Made by a program: the position numbers and the translations under genes. Below are positions 7,607 to 14,335 of a stretch of 14,335 nucleotides of DNA, one piece after another; position 1 is the first letter of the stretch; each line of letters starts with the position of its first letter. The notes under the pieces were generated by a model. It ran no database searches. It saw only the letters and a list, made by a program, of their open reading frames with translations, and was not told the DNA's origin. The DNA is from Bacillota bacterium (GTDB taxonomy: Bacteria > Bacillota > Clostridia > Peptostreptococcales > Anaerovoracaceae): assembly GCA_016283945.1 (NCBI GenBank), contig JAEENW010000165.1, positions 1-14,335 on the forward strand, read 5' to 3'.

Positions 7607-9501
7607 AGAAGATGAGGCTCGACGCGGCGTTCGCGGTCAAGCTGATCGGTGGCGTATTCTTCGCCTACCTCTTCTTCGGCTTCATGCTTATACCGTGTCT
7701 CAACACGCTTACGAGCATATTCACCGTGAAGAACGCCGCCGGACAGACGGATCCAATGGCGGTCATCAACTTCTTCATGGCGGGCACGATGAAGCACTAC
7801 GTCTTCAACTCGCTGAAGCTCGCGGTATCGCTGGTCATCACGGTCAACATCGTCGGCACCTCGCTGGTGCTCCTGACCGAATATTTCGATATCAAGGGCG
7901 CGAAGCTGCTCAGGGCAGGGTACATGACGACCCTGATCTACGGCGGCGTCTCGCTGGTCACCGGCTACCTGTTCCTGTACCACAGCGACGGAATACTGAC
8001 GAGCTTCCTGCTCCATTACTTCCCGAACATGAACGCGAGCTGGTTCTCGGGCTTCAACGCGGTGCTCTTCACGATGACCTTCGCCTGCACGAGCAACCAC
8101 ATGCTCTTCCTGCGCAACGCGATTCGAGGCATCGACTACAACACCGTCGAAGCCGCGAGGAACCTCGGAGCGGGGCAGTTCACCGTCTTCTTTAAGGTCG
8201 TGCTGCCGACTCTGCTGCCGACCCTGTTCTCGCTGACGGTCATGACCTTCATCACCGGCCTCTGCGCGATGTCCGCTCCCTCGGTCATAGGCTACGACGC
8301 GATAAACCCCGAGATAGTAAGGCTCGCGGGCTCATCGACCGCAGACGAGTCCTTTCCGCAGGCAAGAGCCGCGCTCCTGTCGATCATCCTGGCCATGTTC
8401 ACGATAGTGCTGCTCACCATCCTCAATCACTACGAGAGGAAGGGGCACTACCTGTCCGTGAGCAAGACCAAGACCAAGCTGGTCAAGCAGAAGATCACCA
8501 ACCCTGTAGTCAACGTGATCGCCCACATCTACGCCTACGTGCTCTTCGCCATCTACAGCCTGCCCGTTATCCTGATAGGGCTCTTCTCCTTCCAGAACTA
8601 CGGCGCCATCAAGATGAAGAAGCTCGACATGTCTGCCTGGACCACGATCAACTACTACGGCAGGTACGACTTCGAGTACACCACGCCCAGAGGAACGGTC
8701 AAGCAGTCCGTGGACGCGATCTCCGGACTCTTCTCCAACGACAAGACCCTGAGCGGAATGAAGATCAGCTTCATACTCTCGACCTTCGCCGCGGCTCTCG
8801 GCTGCGTGATCGTCGTAGTCGCGTGCGCCTATATCTTCAAGCATAGGAAGAGCGGCATCGCTCTGGAGTACTCTCTGCTCTTCCCCTGGCTGCTGCCGAC
8901 CATCCTGATCTGCTACTCCTACAGGGTGTTCTTCAACAGCGACAGCGTGTGGTACACCTTCGGGCAGAACCTCTACCGCGGCAAGAACGTTATGCTCCTC
9001 ATGATAATCGCCTACACGGTGGTCAAGCTGCCCTTCGCGCTGAGGATGATCAAGGCCTCTTTCTACACGATAGACAACGAGCTTGAGGACGCCGCGAAGA
9101 ACCTCGGAAGCGGCCCGGTCAGGACCTTCCTGAAGGTCAAGCTGCCCATCATCATGCCCAGCGTGCTGGCAGTGTTCGCGCTCAACTTCAACGAGCTCTT
9201 CAAGGAATACGACATGTCGGCGACCTTCCACTCGTCATTCGCGACCACCTACGCGATGGTGATCAAGTCCATGACAGAGACCGACGCCAGGGCCTACTAC
9301 AACCTCAACGCGGCGGGACGCCAGTGCGCTTCCACCGTGATGATCATGATAGTGTCCGGGATAATCCTGTACCTCGTGTACGGAGTCGGTTCAAGGGACA
9401 TCACCGAGAGGCTCGAAGCCAAAAAGCGCAGAAGGGCGCTGCTTGAGAAGCTCGGACTGGTAAAGAAGGCCCAGCCGGAAGGGAGCCCCGCAGATGATTA
9501 A
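7603..9501 (+). CDS. ABC transporter permease with two fused inner-membrane domains
   Basis: This 632-residue integral membrane protein carries both halves of the importer channel in one chain. Each half has an EAA loop that docks on the ATPase: EAARNLGAGQ (183-192) leading to VVLPTLLPT, and EDAAKNLGSG (495-504) leading to VKLPIIMPS. Hydrophobic helices surround each loop, with the first at about 12-33. A basic cytoplasmic linker (about 276-300, rich in K) separates the halves, and a charged tail (LEAKKRRRALLEK) ends the protein. Fused permeases of this kind occur in the FbpB, ThiP and related groups, usually at about 500-560 residues, so this one is somewhat long. GGAGG at 7591-7595 precedes the ATG, which overlaps the ATPase stop. 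The next gene starts inside its last codons. Confidence 0.92.
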   Translation: MKKMRLDAAFAVKLIGGVFFAYLFFGFMLIPCLNTLTSIFTVKNAAGQTDPMAVINFFMAGTMKHYVFNSLKLAVSLVITVNIVGTSLVLLTEYFDIKGAKLLRAGYMTTLIYGGVSLVTGYLFLYHSDGILTSFLLHYFPNMNASWFSGFNAVLFTMTFACTSNHMLFLRNAIRGIDYNTVEAARNLGAGQFTVFFKVVLPTLLPTLFSLTVMTFITGLCAMSAPSVIGYDAINPEIVRLAGSSTADESFPQARAALLSIILAMFTIVLLTILNHYERKGHYLSVSKTKTKLVKQKITNPVVNVIAHIYAYVLFAIYSLPVILIGLFSFQNYGAIKMKKLDMSAWTTINYYGRYDFEYTTPRGTVKQSVDAISGLFSNDKTLSGMKISFILSTFAAALGCVIVVVACAYIFKHRKSGIALEYSLLFPWLLPTILICYSYRVFFNSDSVWYTFGQNLYRGKNVMLLMIIAYTVVKLPFALRMIKASFYTIDNELEDAAKNLGSGPVRTFLKVKLPIIMPSVLAVFALNFNELFKEYDMSATFHSSFATTYAMVIKSMTETDARAYYNLNAAGRQCASTVMIMIVSGIILYLVYGVGSRDITERLEAKKRRRALLEKLGLVKKAQPEGSPADD

Positions 9502-10102
9502 GACGATCATATTCGACATGGGAGGAGTGCTCATAGACTTCGCCCCTGACAAGTTCGTCGAGCGCTACCCGATACTCAGCGAGGACGAGAAGAAGCTGCT
9601 TGCCAACGAGGTCTTCAAGAGCGGCCCCTGGTCGCTGCTCGACTTCGGCTTCATCACGGAGGACGAGGAGATCGCGATGGTCTGCGAGAGGGTGCCTGAG
9701 CGCCTTCACAAGGTCGTCGAGGACCTCGTGAGGACCTGGGACGATCCCATCATCCCGATGCCGGGAATGGCCGAGCTCACCACCGAACTGAAGGAGAACG
9801 GCTACAGGCTGCTGCTCCTGAGCAACGCCGGCCCGAGGCACGACGAGTACTGGCCCAAGATCCCCGGAAGCGGGAACTTCGACGGCAAGCTCATCTCCGC
9901 CTACGAGAAGCTCTACAAGCCGCAGACCGAGATCTTCGAGCTGCTGCTCAAACGCTTCGGGGTAGATCCTCGCGAAGCCGTCTTCATCGACGACTCCCCG
10001 CCGAACTGCGCGGGAGCCATGATGGTCGGCCTCGACGCGATAGTGTTCAGAGGCGCGGACGACCTAAGGGCTGAGCTAAAGAAGCGCGGAGTCAGATTAT
10101 AG
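9494..10102 (+). CDS. HAD-superfamily phosphatase (YihX-like, subfamily IA)
   Basis: This 202-residue soluble enzyme belongs to the haloacid dehalogenase superfamily. Motif I is FDMGGVLID with nucleophile D8. The usual second Asp is replaced by Gly, as also seen in YihX-type members that carry DxGN or DxGG. Motif II is LLLLSNA (S110, N111), motif III is K142 in KLYKPQTEIFELLL, and motif IV is VFIDDSPPNC (D166, D167). An alpha-helical cap lies between motifs I and II. Sugar phosphates are typical substrates of relatives, but none can be assigned here. The ATG lies 8 bases inside the permease gene with GGGAG upstream, so it is translationally coupled to the importer. That suggests the phosphatase acts on the imported solute or on a product of it. 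A clear terminator follows. Confidence 0.87.
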   Translation: MIKTIIFDMGGVLIDFAPDKFVERYPILSEDEKKLLANEVFKSGPWSLLDFGFITEDEEIAMVCERVPERLHKVVEDLVRTWDDPIIPMPGMAELTTELKENGYRLLLLSNAGPRHDEYWPKIPGSGNFDGKLISAYEKLYKPQTEIFELLLKRFGVDPREAVFIDDSPPNCAGAMMVGLDAIVFRGADDLRAELKKRGVRL

Positions 10103-10107
10103 ATCAT

Positions 10108-10145
10108 AAGACCGCCCGGGAGAACGTCCCGCGGCGGTCTTTTTT
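10108..10145 (+). terminator. Rho-independent terminator of the ABC-HAD operon
   Basis: A 9-bp outer stem (AAGACCGCC 10108-10116 with 10133-10141) and a 5-bp inner stem (CGGGA/TCCCG) are joined across a single bulged base and followed by a run of T to about 10145. It starts 6 bases after the phosphatase stop and is a textbook terminator. Confidence 0.92.
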
Positions 10146-10152
10146 ATAAAGA

Positions 10153-10181
10153 AAAAGCCCCGCTTCGTTCGCGGGGCTTTT
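10153..10181. terminator. Bidirectional terminator shared with the MATE gene
   Basis: A perfect 11-bp stem (AAAAGCCCCGC 10153-10163 with 10171-10181) has loop TTCGTTC, an A tract on the left and a T tract on the right. It therefore works in either direction. It ends the minus-strand MATE transcript 60 bases past that stop and backs up the operon terminator on the plus strand. Confidence 0.88.
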
Positions 10182-10241
10182 GAATTCTTTGATCTTCGGT
10201 AACGGTTCAGCTGATCCGCCGTATCGGCGACGCGGACAGCC

Positions 10242-11621
10242 TTAGTCTCTGACGACCCTGGTCTTGGCGAGGTCGACCCTGCTGTAGTATACGGCAAGGA
10301 TGATCCCGGCCATAGCCCAGCCCGCCGGATAGGCGTAGCTCACGGGGAGGATGTTGCCCGGGAACATGTGGGTCAGAACGTAGAGGTAGAGCTGCCTGAA
10401 GGCCACTCCGCCTCCGAGCATCGCGAACATGGGGACCTTCGTGGAGCCCGCGCCGCGAAGGGCGGCCGCGAGAGTCTGATATGTCGCGATCAGGAAGTAC
10501 ATCGGGACGATGTGCCTGAGGAAGTAGGTCCCCATCTTGATGATCTCGGGATTGCTGTTGAAGAAGGCCGAGAGCATCGGGGCGACCGCGTATATCGCGA
10601 CGCCGGCGACCGCGCAGAAGGCGTAGTTGATGAGCAGCGAGGTCCTGACTCCCTGCTTGGCCCTGTCGACATAGTTCTTTCCGAGGTTCTGCCCGACGAA
10701 GGTCGAGAGGGCGGTGGTGATAGACATTATAGGCAGCTGTATGATCTGCGCGACCTTCTGGTAGGCGGTCCAGCCGCCCATCACGGTGCTACCGAAGGCG
10801 TTCACGTAGCTCTGAACGAAGAGGTTCGAGAACGAAGTGATGCAGCCCTGGACGGCGGCGGGGACGCCTATGCCTATGATCTGCCTGAGCATGTTACTGT
10901 GGATCTTCAGCTTCGCGGGTATGAGCCTGATCTCTGTTGTCTCGGTGAGCAGTATCCTGAGGGCGAGTATGCAGGAGATGAGCTGGGCGAGGGCGGTAGC
11001 GACCGCGACTCCTACGACGCCCATCTTGAACTGTATGACGAAGAGCAGGTCCAGCGCGATGTTGGTCAAAGTCGCCACGACCATGATGTGGAAGGGCCTC
11101 GTCGAGTCGCCTACGGCTCTGAGTATGCCCGCCGCGATGTTGTAGATGACGGGCGGTATCATGAGCGCATAGAGCAGGAAGAGGTACTTGCTCGCGTCGG
11201 GATAGATGTTGGCCGGCACCTTCATCAGCTTCAGTATTCCGGGCACCGAGACGCATCCCAGAACGGCCAGAATGGCTCCGAGCATGACCGAGCTCAGCAT
11301 GGCGGTGTGGACAGCCTCGCTGACGCGCTCAGGCTGCCTGGCGCCGTAATACTGCGAGATCACGACTCCGGCGCCCGCGCCGAGGCCTATCGCGAAGGAT
11401 ATGACCATGTTCAGCGCAGGTCCCACGGTACCTACCGCGGAGAAGGCCTCGTCGGACACGAAGTTGCCGACGACCCAGGTGTCCACGGTATTGTAGAGCA
11501 TCTGGAACAGATTTCCTATGATGAGCGGGATCGAGAAATTGATGATATGGCGGGAGATGCTTCCCTGCGTCATATCCACGTCCTTTCTCTTCCCGCGCTT
11601 TATTGCTTTTTCTTCGTCCAT
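10242..11621 (-). CDS. MATE-family efflux transporter
   Basis: This 459-residue membrane protein belongs to the multidrug and toxic compound extrusion family, cation-coupled exporters with twelve helices in two homologous halves. After a short charged N-terminus it has the family opening ISRHIINFSIPLIIGNLFQMLYNTVDTWVVGNF (from about residue 22) with P32, then the GPALNMVISFAIGLGAGAGVVISQYYGA segment. The second half repeats this pattern (IIGIGVPAAVQGCITSF, then VGQNLGKNYVDRAKQGV). The length is normal for the family. AAGGAG sits 5 bases before the chosen ATG. A second in-frame ATG at residue 17 (MTQGSISR) also has AAAGGA in front of it and would match the usual length of family N-termini. The substrate cannot be told from sequence. 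It lies downstream of nfnB on the same strand, behind a hairpin. Confidence 0.93.
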   Translation of the reverse strand: MDEEKAIKRGKRKDVDMTQGSISRHIINFSIPLIIGNLFQMLYNTVDTWVVGNFVSDEAFSAVGTVGPALNMVISFAIGLGAGAGVVISQYYGARQPERVSEAVHTAMLSSVMLGAILAVLGCVSVPGILKLMKVPANIYPDASKYLFLLYALMIPPVIYNIAAGILRAVGDSTRPFHIMVVATLTNIALDLLFVIQFKMGVVGVAVATALAQLISCILALRILLTETTEIRLIPAKLKIHSNMLRQIIGIGVPAAVQGCITSFSNLFVQSYVNAFGSTVMGGWTAYQKVAQIIQLPIMSITTALSTFVGQNLGKNYVDRAKQGVRTSLLINYAFCAVAGVAIYAVAPMLSAFFNSNPEIIKMGTYFLRHIVPMYFLIATYQTLAAALRGAGSTKVPMFAMLGGGVAFRQLYLYVLTHMFPGNILPVSYAYPAGWAMAGIILAVYYSRVDLAKTRVVRD

Positions 11622-11652
11622 AAAAACTCCTTGATGATAACGGTCATAAATA

Positions 11653-11690
11653 CAGCCGGGCTTTCGCTGCTCAGAGCATCGGCCCGGCTG
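11653..11690 (-). terminator. Hairpin between nfnB and the MATE gene
   Basis: A 9-bp stem (CAGCCGGGC 11653-11661 with 11682-11690) encloses a 20-base loop that can fold further (TGCT/AGCA). It lies about 30 bases past the nfnB stop on the minus strand and is followed by TATTTATG, a weak T tract. Partial termination is likely, so some nfn transcripts may read into the MATE gene. Confidence 0.6.
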
Positions 11691-11721
11691 CTGCCTGCTT
11701 TATGCTTTTAAGCTTCGGCCC

Positions 11722-13113
11722 TTATTCGGCTCCCATGATGTCCCTGTCGATGGCGGCTGCGGCCTTCTTGCCTGCGCCCATCGCGAGGATGACGGTGGCG
11801 GATCCGGTAACGGCGTCGCCTCCGGCGTAGACGCGGGCCTTGGAGCTCCTGCCGTCCTCGTCGGCGACTATTCCTCCGCGCCTGGAGACCTCGAGTCCCT
11901 CGGTAGTGGACTTGATCAGCGGGTTGGGGGAGGTGCCCAGCGCCATGATGACGCAGTCAGCGTCGATGACGAACTCGGAACCGGGTATCTCGACCGGCCT
12001 TCTCCTGCCGGACGCGTCGGGCTCGCCGAGCTCCATGCGTATGCAGCGGGCGCCGCAGACCTGCTTAGTGCCTTCACCGGCGAGTATCTCAACGGGGTTG
12101 CAGAGGAGGCTGAAGACTATGCCTTCCTCCTTGGCGTGCTCGACCTCTTCCTTCCTGGCGGGGAGCTCCGCCTCGGAGCGCCTGTATACCACTGTGACGT
12201 CCGCGCCGAGCCTCTTGGCGCAGCGGGCGGCGTCCATTGCGACGTTGCCGCCGCCGACTACGATGGTCTTCGCGGCGTGCATCACCGGGGTGGCGGAGCC
12301 TTCCTTGAAGGCGCCCATGAGGTTGATCCTGGTGAGGAACTCGTTGGCGGAAAGAACTCCGCGGAGGTTCTCGCCGGGGATGTGCATGAACTGCGGAAGT
12401 CCGGCGCCGGAGCCGATGAACACGGCCTCGAAGCCCATGTCTCCGAGGAGCTCGTCGACGGAGAGAGTCTTTCCGATGATCATGTTGGTCTCGATCTTGA
12501 CGCCGAGTGCCTTGAGGCCTTCGATCTCGCGGCGGACGATCGCCTTCGGAAGTCTGAACTCGGGGATGCCGTATACCAGCACTCCGCCGGGGGTGTGCAG
12601 GGCCTCGAAGATGGTGACCTCGTATCCCTTGCGGGCGAGGTCGCCGGCGCAGGTGAGTCCGGAGGGGCCGGAGCCTATAACCGCGATCCTGTGGCCGTTG
12701 GAAGCGGGGCGCTCAGCGGGAGCCGCGCCGCTCTTCATGTGGGTATCCGCGGCGAAGCGCTCGAGCCTTCCGATACCGACCGGCTCGCCCTTGATGCCGC
12801 GTACGCAGTTCTTCTCGCACTGGGACTCCTGCGGGCAGACTCTGCCGCAGATGGCGGGAAGGGCGCTGTCCTCGCTGATGATGCCGTAGGCGCCCTCGAA
12901 GTCGCCGGAGGCTATCTTCTGTATGAAGCCGGGGATGTTGATCCCTACAGGGCAGCCGCTCACGCAGGGGTGATTCTTGCAGTTGAGGCACCTGGCGGCC
13001 TCGTCGAGAGCCATCTCCTCAGTGTATCCGAGAGCTACTTCCTCGAAGTTGTTGTTCCTCACGTCCGGTTCCTGAGAGGGCATGGGGTTCTTCTTCAAAG
13101 ACATGTTGGGCAT
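11722..13113 (-). CDS. nfnB: NfnB: large subunit of NADH-dependent reduced ferredoxin:NADP+ oxidoreductase (GltA/GltD-like)
   Basis: This 463-residue flavoprotein resembles the small subunit of glutamate synthase. Eight cysteines near the N-terminus (C42, C45, C50, C54, then C89, C93, C99, C103) form the two cluster motifs of this family. FAD binds at VIGSGPSGLTCAGD (145-158), and a pyridine nucleotide binds at VVGGGNVAMDAAR (285-297), followed by VYRRSEAELPAR. The closing FAD motif is YAGGDAVTGSATVILAMG (429-446). In NfnAB this subunit carries the bifurcating FAD and the NADP(H) and ferredoxin sites. Its start lies one base after the nfnA stop, with AGGAGG inside the end of nfnA, so the two are translationally coupled. 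No large glutamate synthase gene is adjacent, and the neighbour is SudB-like, so NfnB is preferred over GltD. That call depends on the pairing. Confidence 0.88.
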   Translation of the reverse strand: MPNMSLKKNPMPSQEPDVRNNNFEEVALGYTEEMALDEAARCLNCKNHPCVSGCPVGINIPGFIQKIASGDFEGAYGIISEDSALPAICGRVCPQESQCEKNCVRGIKGEPVGIGRLERFAADTHMKSGAAPAERPASNGHRIAVIGSGPSGLTCAGDLARKGYEVTIFEALHTPGGVLVYGIPEFRLPKAIVRREIEGLKALGVKIETNMIIGKTLSVDELLGDMGFEAVFIGSGAGLPQFMHIPGENLRGVLSANEFLTRINLMGAFKEGSATPVMHAAKTIVVGGGNVAMDAARCAKRLGADVTVVYRRSEAELPARKEEVEHAKEEGIVFSLLCNPVEILAGEGTKQVCGARCIRMELGEPDASGRRRPVEIPGSEFVIDADCVIMALGTSPNPLIKSTTEGLEVSRRGGIVADEDGRSSKARVYAGGDAVTGSATVILAMGAGKKAAAAIDRDIMGAE

Positions 13114-13114
13114 A

Positions 13115-13957
13115 TCATCTCACCTCCTGTTTGAAGAGATTGCAGGCTTCGTCGTATGCCTTTCTCTCGAAGTCGAAATAGGTCCTCATGCGGTCCATGG
13201 CCTCGTCGTAGTCGATGAGGTGTCCGTCGAACTCGGGTCCGTCCACGCAGGCGAACTTGGTCTCGCCGCCGACGGTGACTCTGCAGCCGCCGCACATTCC
13301 GGTGCCGTCGATCATGATCGGAGCCATGCTGGCGACGGTCTTTACGCCGTACTGCTTGGTCATGAGGGATACGAACTTCATCATGATCATCGGTCCGATG
13401 GTGATGACCTCGTCGTAGTCGGAGTTCTCCTTGAGCAGGATCTCCAGACCGGCGGTGACGTTGCCCTTCATTCCGTAGGAGCCGTCGTCGGTCATAACTA
13501 TGAGCCTGTCGCTTGCTGCCCTGAACTCGTCCTCGAGTATGATGATGTCCTTGTTCTTGAAGCCTATGACGCAGTGGACCTCGGCGCCGATCTGGTGGAA
13601 CTTCTTCGCGACGGGATATGCTATGGCGTTTCCGACGCCCCCGCCTACGATGCAGACCTTCTTGATGCCTTCAGTCTCTGTGGGGTTGCCGAGAGGCCCG
13701 GCGAAGTCGGCGATATAGCCGCCCTCGGGCACGTGGTTGAGCTTCTCGGTGCTTCCGCCCACTACCTGGAAGATTATGCTTACAGTTCCCTTGACCGGAT
13801 CGCTGTCGGAGATGGTGAAGGGCACTCTCTCTCCGTCTTCGTCGACTCTGAGGATGATGAACTGACCCGGCTGAGCCTTGGCTGCGACGTAAGGAGCCTC
13901 TACCTCGATCTTGGTGACCGAGGGGTTCAGCGGAGTCCTTGTAACAATCCTGTACAT
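13115..13957 (-). CDS. nfnA: NfnA: small subunit of NADH-dependent reduced ferredoxin:NADP+ oxidoreductase (SudB/PyrK-like)
   Basis: This 280-residue protein belongs to the ferredoxin-NADP reductase-like group of flavoproteins. Residues 1-95 form the FAD domain with RVPFTISDSD (44-53). Residues 100-200 bind NAD(H), with IVGGGVGNAIAYPVAKKF (103-120) and the GPMIMMKFV turn. A C-terminal [2Fe-2S] region follows: DGTGMCGGC (217-225) and FACVDGPEFDG (235-245), giving C222, C225 and C237 plus D217. In the characterised NfnA the cluster is bound by three Cys and one Asp, which fits. With NfnB it couples NADH and reduced ferredoxin to NADP+ reduction by electron bifurcation. GGAGGG lies 4 bases before the ATG at 13957. 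It is the first gene of a two-gene operon with its own promoter. SudA/SudB sulfide dehydrogenase is the alternative name for the same pair. Confidence 0.9.
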   Translation of the reverse strand: MYRIVTRTPLNPSVTKIEVEAPYVAAKAQPGQFIILRVDEDGERVPFTISDSDPVKGTVSIIFQVVGGSTEKLNHVPEGGYIADFAGPLGNPTETEGIKKVCIVGGGVGNAIAYPVAKKFHQIGAEVHCVIGFKNKDIIILEDEFRAASDRLIVMTDDGSYGMKGNVTAGLEILLKENSDYDEVITIGPMIMMKFVSLMTKQYGVKTVASMAPIMIDGTGMCGGCRVTVGGETKFACVDGPEFDGHLIDYDEAMDRMRTYFDFERKAYDEACNLFKQEVR

Positions 13958-14003
13958 GGATCCCTCCGTTTCTTGAATGATGAAAATACTTTTTGATATA
14001 TCT

Positions 14004-14031
14004 ATTATACTCCATAGTTAACACAAAACAA
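14004..14031 (-). promoter_or_regulatory. Promoter of nfnAB
   Basis: On the minus strand, TTGTTT (14031-14026) and a perfect TATAAT (14009-14004) are separated by 16 bases. Transcription should start near 13997, about 40 bases before the nfnA start. The -35 directly abuts the -35 of the rightward promoter. Confidence 0.65.
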
Positions 14032-14060
14032 TTGACTGGCAATAATGATGGATATAAAAT
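14032..14060 (+). promoter_or_regulatory. Promoter of the M20 peptidase gene
   Basis: TTGACT (14032-14037) and TAAAAT (14055-14060) are separated by exactly 17 bases. The start point would fall near 14067, giving a leader of about 49 bases. The -35 hexamer begins at the base next to the leftward nfn -35. Confidence 0.75.
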
Positions 14061-14061
14061 T

Positions 14062-14076
14062 TACAAGGTACTTGTA
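14062..14076. promoter_or_regulatory. Operator-like perfect dyad over the peptidase transcription start
   Basis: TACAAG, three bases GTA, then CTTGTA form a perfect 6-bp inverted repeat. It begins 2 bases past the -10 box, so it covers the predicted start point, where a repressor would block initiation. The stem is too short and AT-rich to act as a terminator. No regulator can be named. Confidence 0.45.
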
Positions 14077-14115
14077 TCACTTTTTATCGCATATCAGAAA
14101 GGATATCAACGAGAA

Positions 14116-14335
14116 ATGGCAAACGAACTCTACAGAGAAATGGCTGCTTTCATCGATACCAAAGCGGATTGGATGAGAGAGCGCAGACAGGATTTCCACA
14201 AGCACGCTGAGGCCGGCTGGCACGAAGTCAGGACCTGCTCCATCATCGCCGACCACCTCGTAAAGCTCGGCTACGACAAGGCTCCCTTCAAGATCATGAT
14301 GGGCAAGGAGGGCTTCGACGCCGACGCGCGCATGG
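14116..14335 (+). CDS. M20-family peptidase/amidohydrolase, N-terminal fragment (3' cut by window edge)
   Basis: The 73 visible residues carry the opening of an M20-type metallopeptidase or amidohydrolase: WMRERRQDFHKHAEAGWHEVRTCSIIADHLVKLGYDKAPFKIMMGKEG (about 20-67). The phrase FHKHAEAGWHEVRT, followed by a helix and LGY, resembles the start of aminobenzoyl-glutamate hydrolase-like (AbgA/AbgB) and related zinc amidohydrolases. The metal-binding His and Asp/Glu residues lie beyond the window edge, so activity cannot be judged. The gene is divergent from nfnAB and has its own consensus promoter. AGAAAGGA at 14096-14103 is about 12 bases before the ATG, a slightly long spacing; no better start lies nearby. 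Likely substrates are small peptides or N-acyl amino acids. Confidence 0.8.
   Translation, partial: MANELYREMAAFIDTKADWMRERRQDFHKHAEAGWHEVRTCSIIADHLVKLGYDKAPFKIMMGKEGFDADARM

Noticed and set aside
5237..9501. Assignment of the ABC system as a ferric iron (Fbp) importer
   Set aside because: The fold class fits, but so do thiamine, polyamine and phosphonate importers. No diagnostic ferric ligand arrangement or Fur-like site is visible at the promoter, so the substrate is left open.
10368..11711. 447-residue plus-strand frame opposite the MATE gene
   Set aside because: The translation is dominated by Glu, Arg, Asp and His without hydrophobic pattern or motif, whereas the minus strand is a clear MATE protein.
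12136..13134. Long plus-strand frames opposite nfnB and nfnA (also 13082-13996)
   Set aside because: They are antisense shadows of two well-supported flavoprotein genes, and no ribosome site or recognisable domain is present.
13995..14002. GATATATC palindrome near the nfn start point
   Set aside because: Eight AT-rich bases are expected by chance in this AT-rich gap, and there is no extension of symmetry.
14040..14053. Fur-box-like string ATAATGAT near the peptidase promoter
   Set aside because: Only one half of the usual palindrome matches, the other half is absent, and neither neighbour is an iron-uptake gene.
1..14335. CRISPR arrays, tRNA/rRNA genes, insertion sequences, toxin-antitoxin or phage defence genes
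   Set aside because: No spaced direct repeats, tRNA-like folds, terminal inverted repeats or transposase, nuclease or toxin-like reading frames were seen on either strand.

Overview
The window reads as a chromosomal segment of a GC-rich anaerobic bacterium, most likely a Clostridia-type member of the Bacillota. This is inferred from four things: a clostridial-style FeoB followed by a small Cys-rich FeoB-associated membrane protein, an NfnAB pair (an enzyme of anaerobes that works on ferredoxin), strong AGGAGG-type ribosome sites, and consensus TTGAnn/TATAAT promoters. No species can be named from the sequence alone. No tRNA, rRNA, CRISPR array, transposase, phage gene or obvious repeat family was seen. 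Coding density is high, and every gap between genes is under 160 bases.

Layout. (1) 3-1735, + strand: the 3' part of feoB (its start lies outside the window) and a 62-residue Cys-rich membrane protein. Together they are the end of a ferrous-iron uptake operon. (2) 1736-1882: two strong hairpins between convergent genes. (3) 1883-3892, - strand: a 669-residue protein with a PHP-like metal-dependent domain whose ligand set looks partly degenerate. It is divergent from (4) 3980-5110, + strand: an FkbM-type SAM-dependent methyltransferase. (5) 5155-10141, + strand: a consensus promoter, then an ABC importer operon made of a solute-binding lipoprotein, an attenuator-like hairpin, an ATPase, a permease with two fused domains and an overlapping HAD-family phosphatase, closed by a clear terminator. 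(6) 10153-11621, - strand: a MATE-family exporter. (7) 11722-13957, - strand: nfnA and nfnB, encoding the two subunits of an NADH-dependent reduced ferredoxin:NADP+ oxidoreductase. (8) 13958-14115: a divergent promoter region with two abutting -35 boxes and a perfect 15-base dyad over the likely start of the rightward transcript. (9) 14116 to the end, + strand: the first 73 codons of an M20-family peptidase/amidohydrolase.

How the genes work together. The Feo proteins bring in Fe(II). NfnAB needs iron-sulfur clusters and balances NADH, NADPH and ferredoxin. The ABC operon imports an unidentified small solute. Because the HAD phosphatase is translationally coupled to it, a phosphorylated solute or intermediate is a reasonable but unproven guess. 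The PHP-like protein and the methyltransferase share an 87-base divergent control region and have no other obvious partner here. Most of the window is ordinary metabolism and transport. The points worth a second look are the altered PHP metal site, the ABC-HAD coupling of unknown substrate, the long acidic segment in FeoB, and the operator-like dyad in front of the peptidase.
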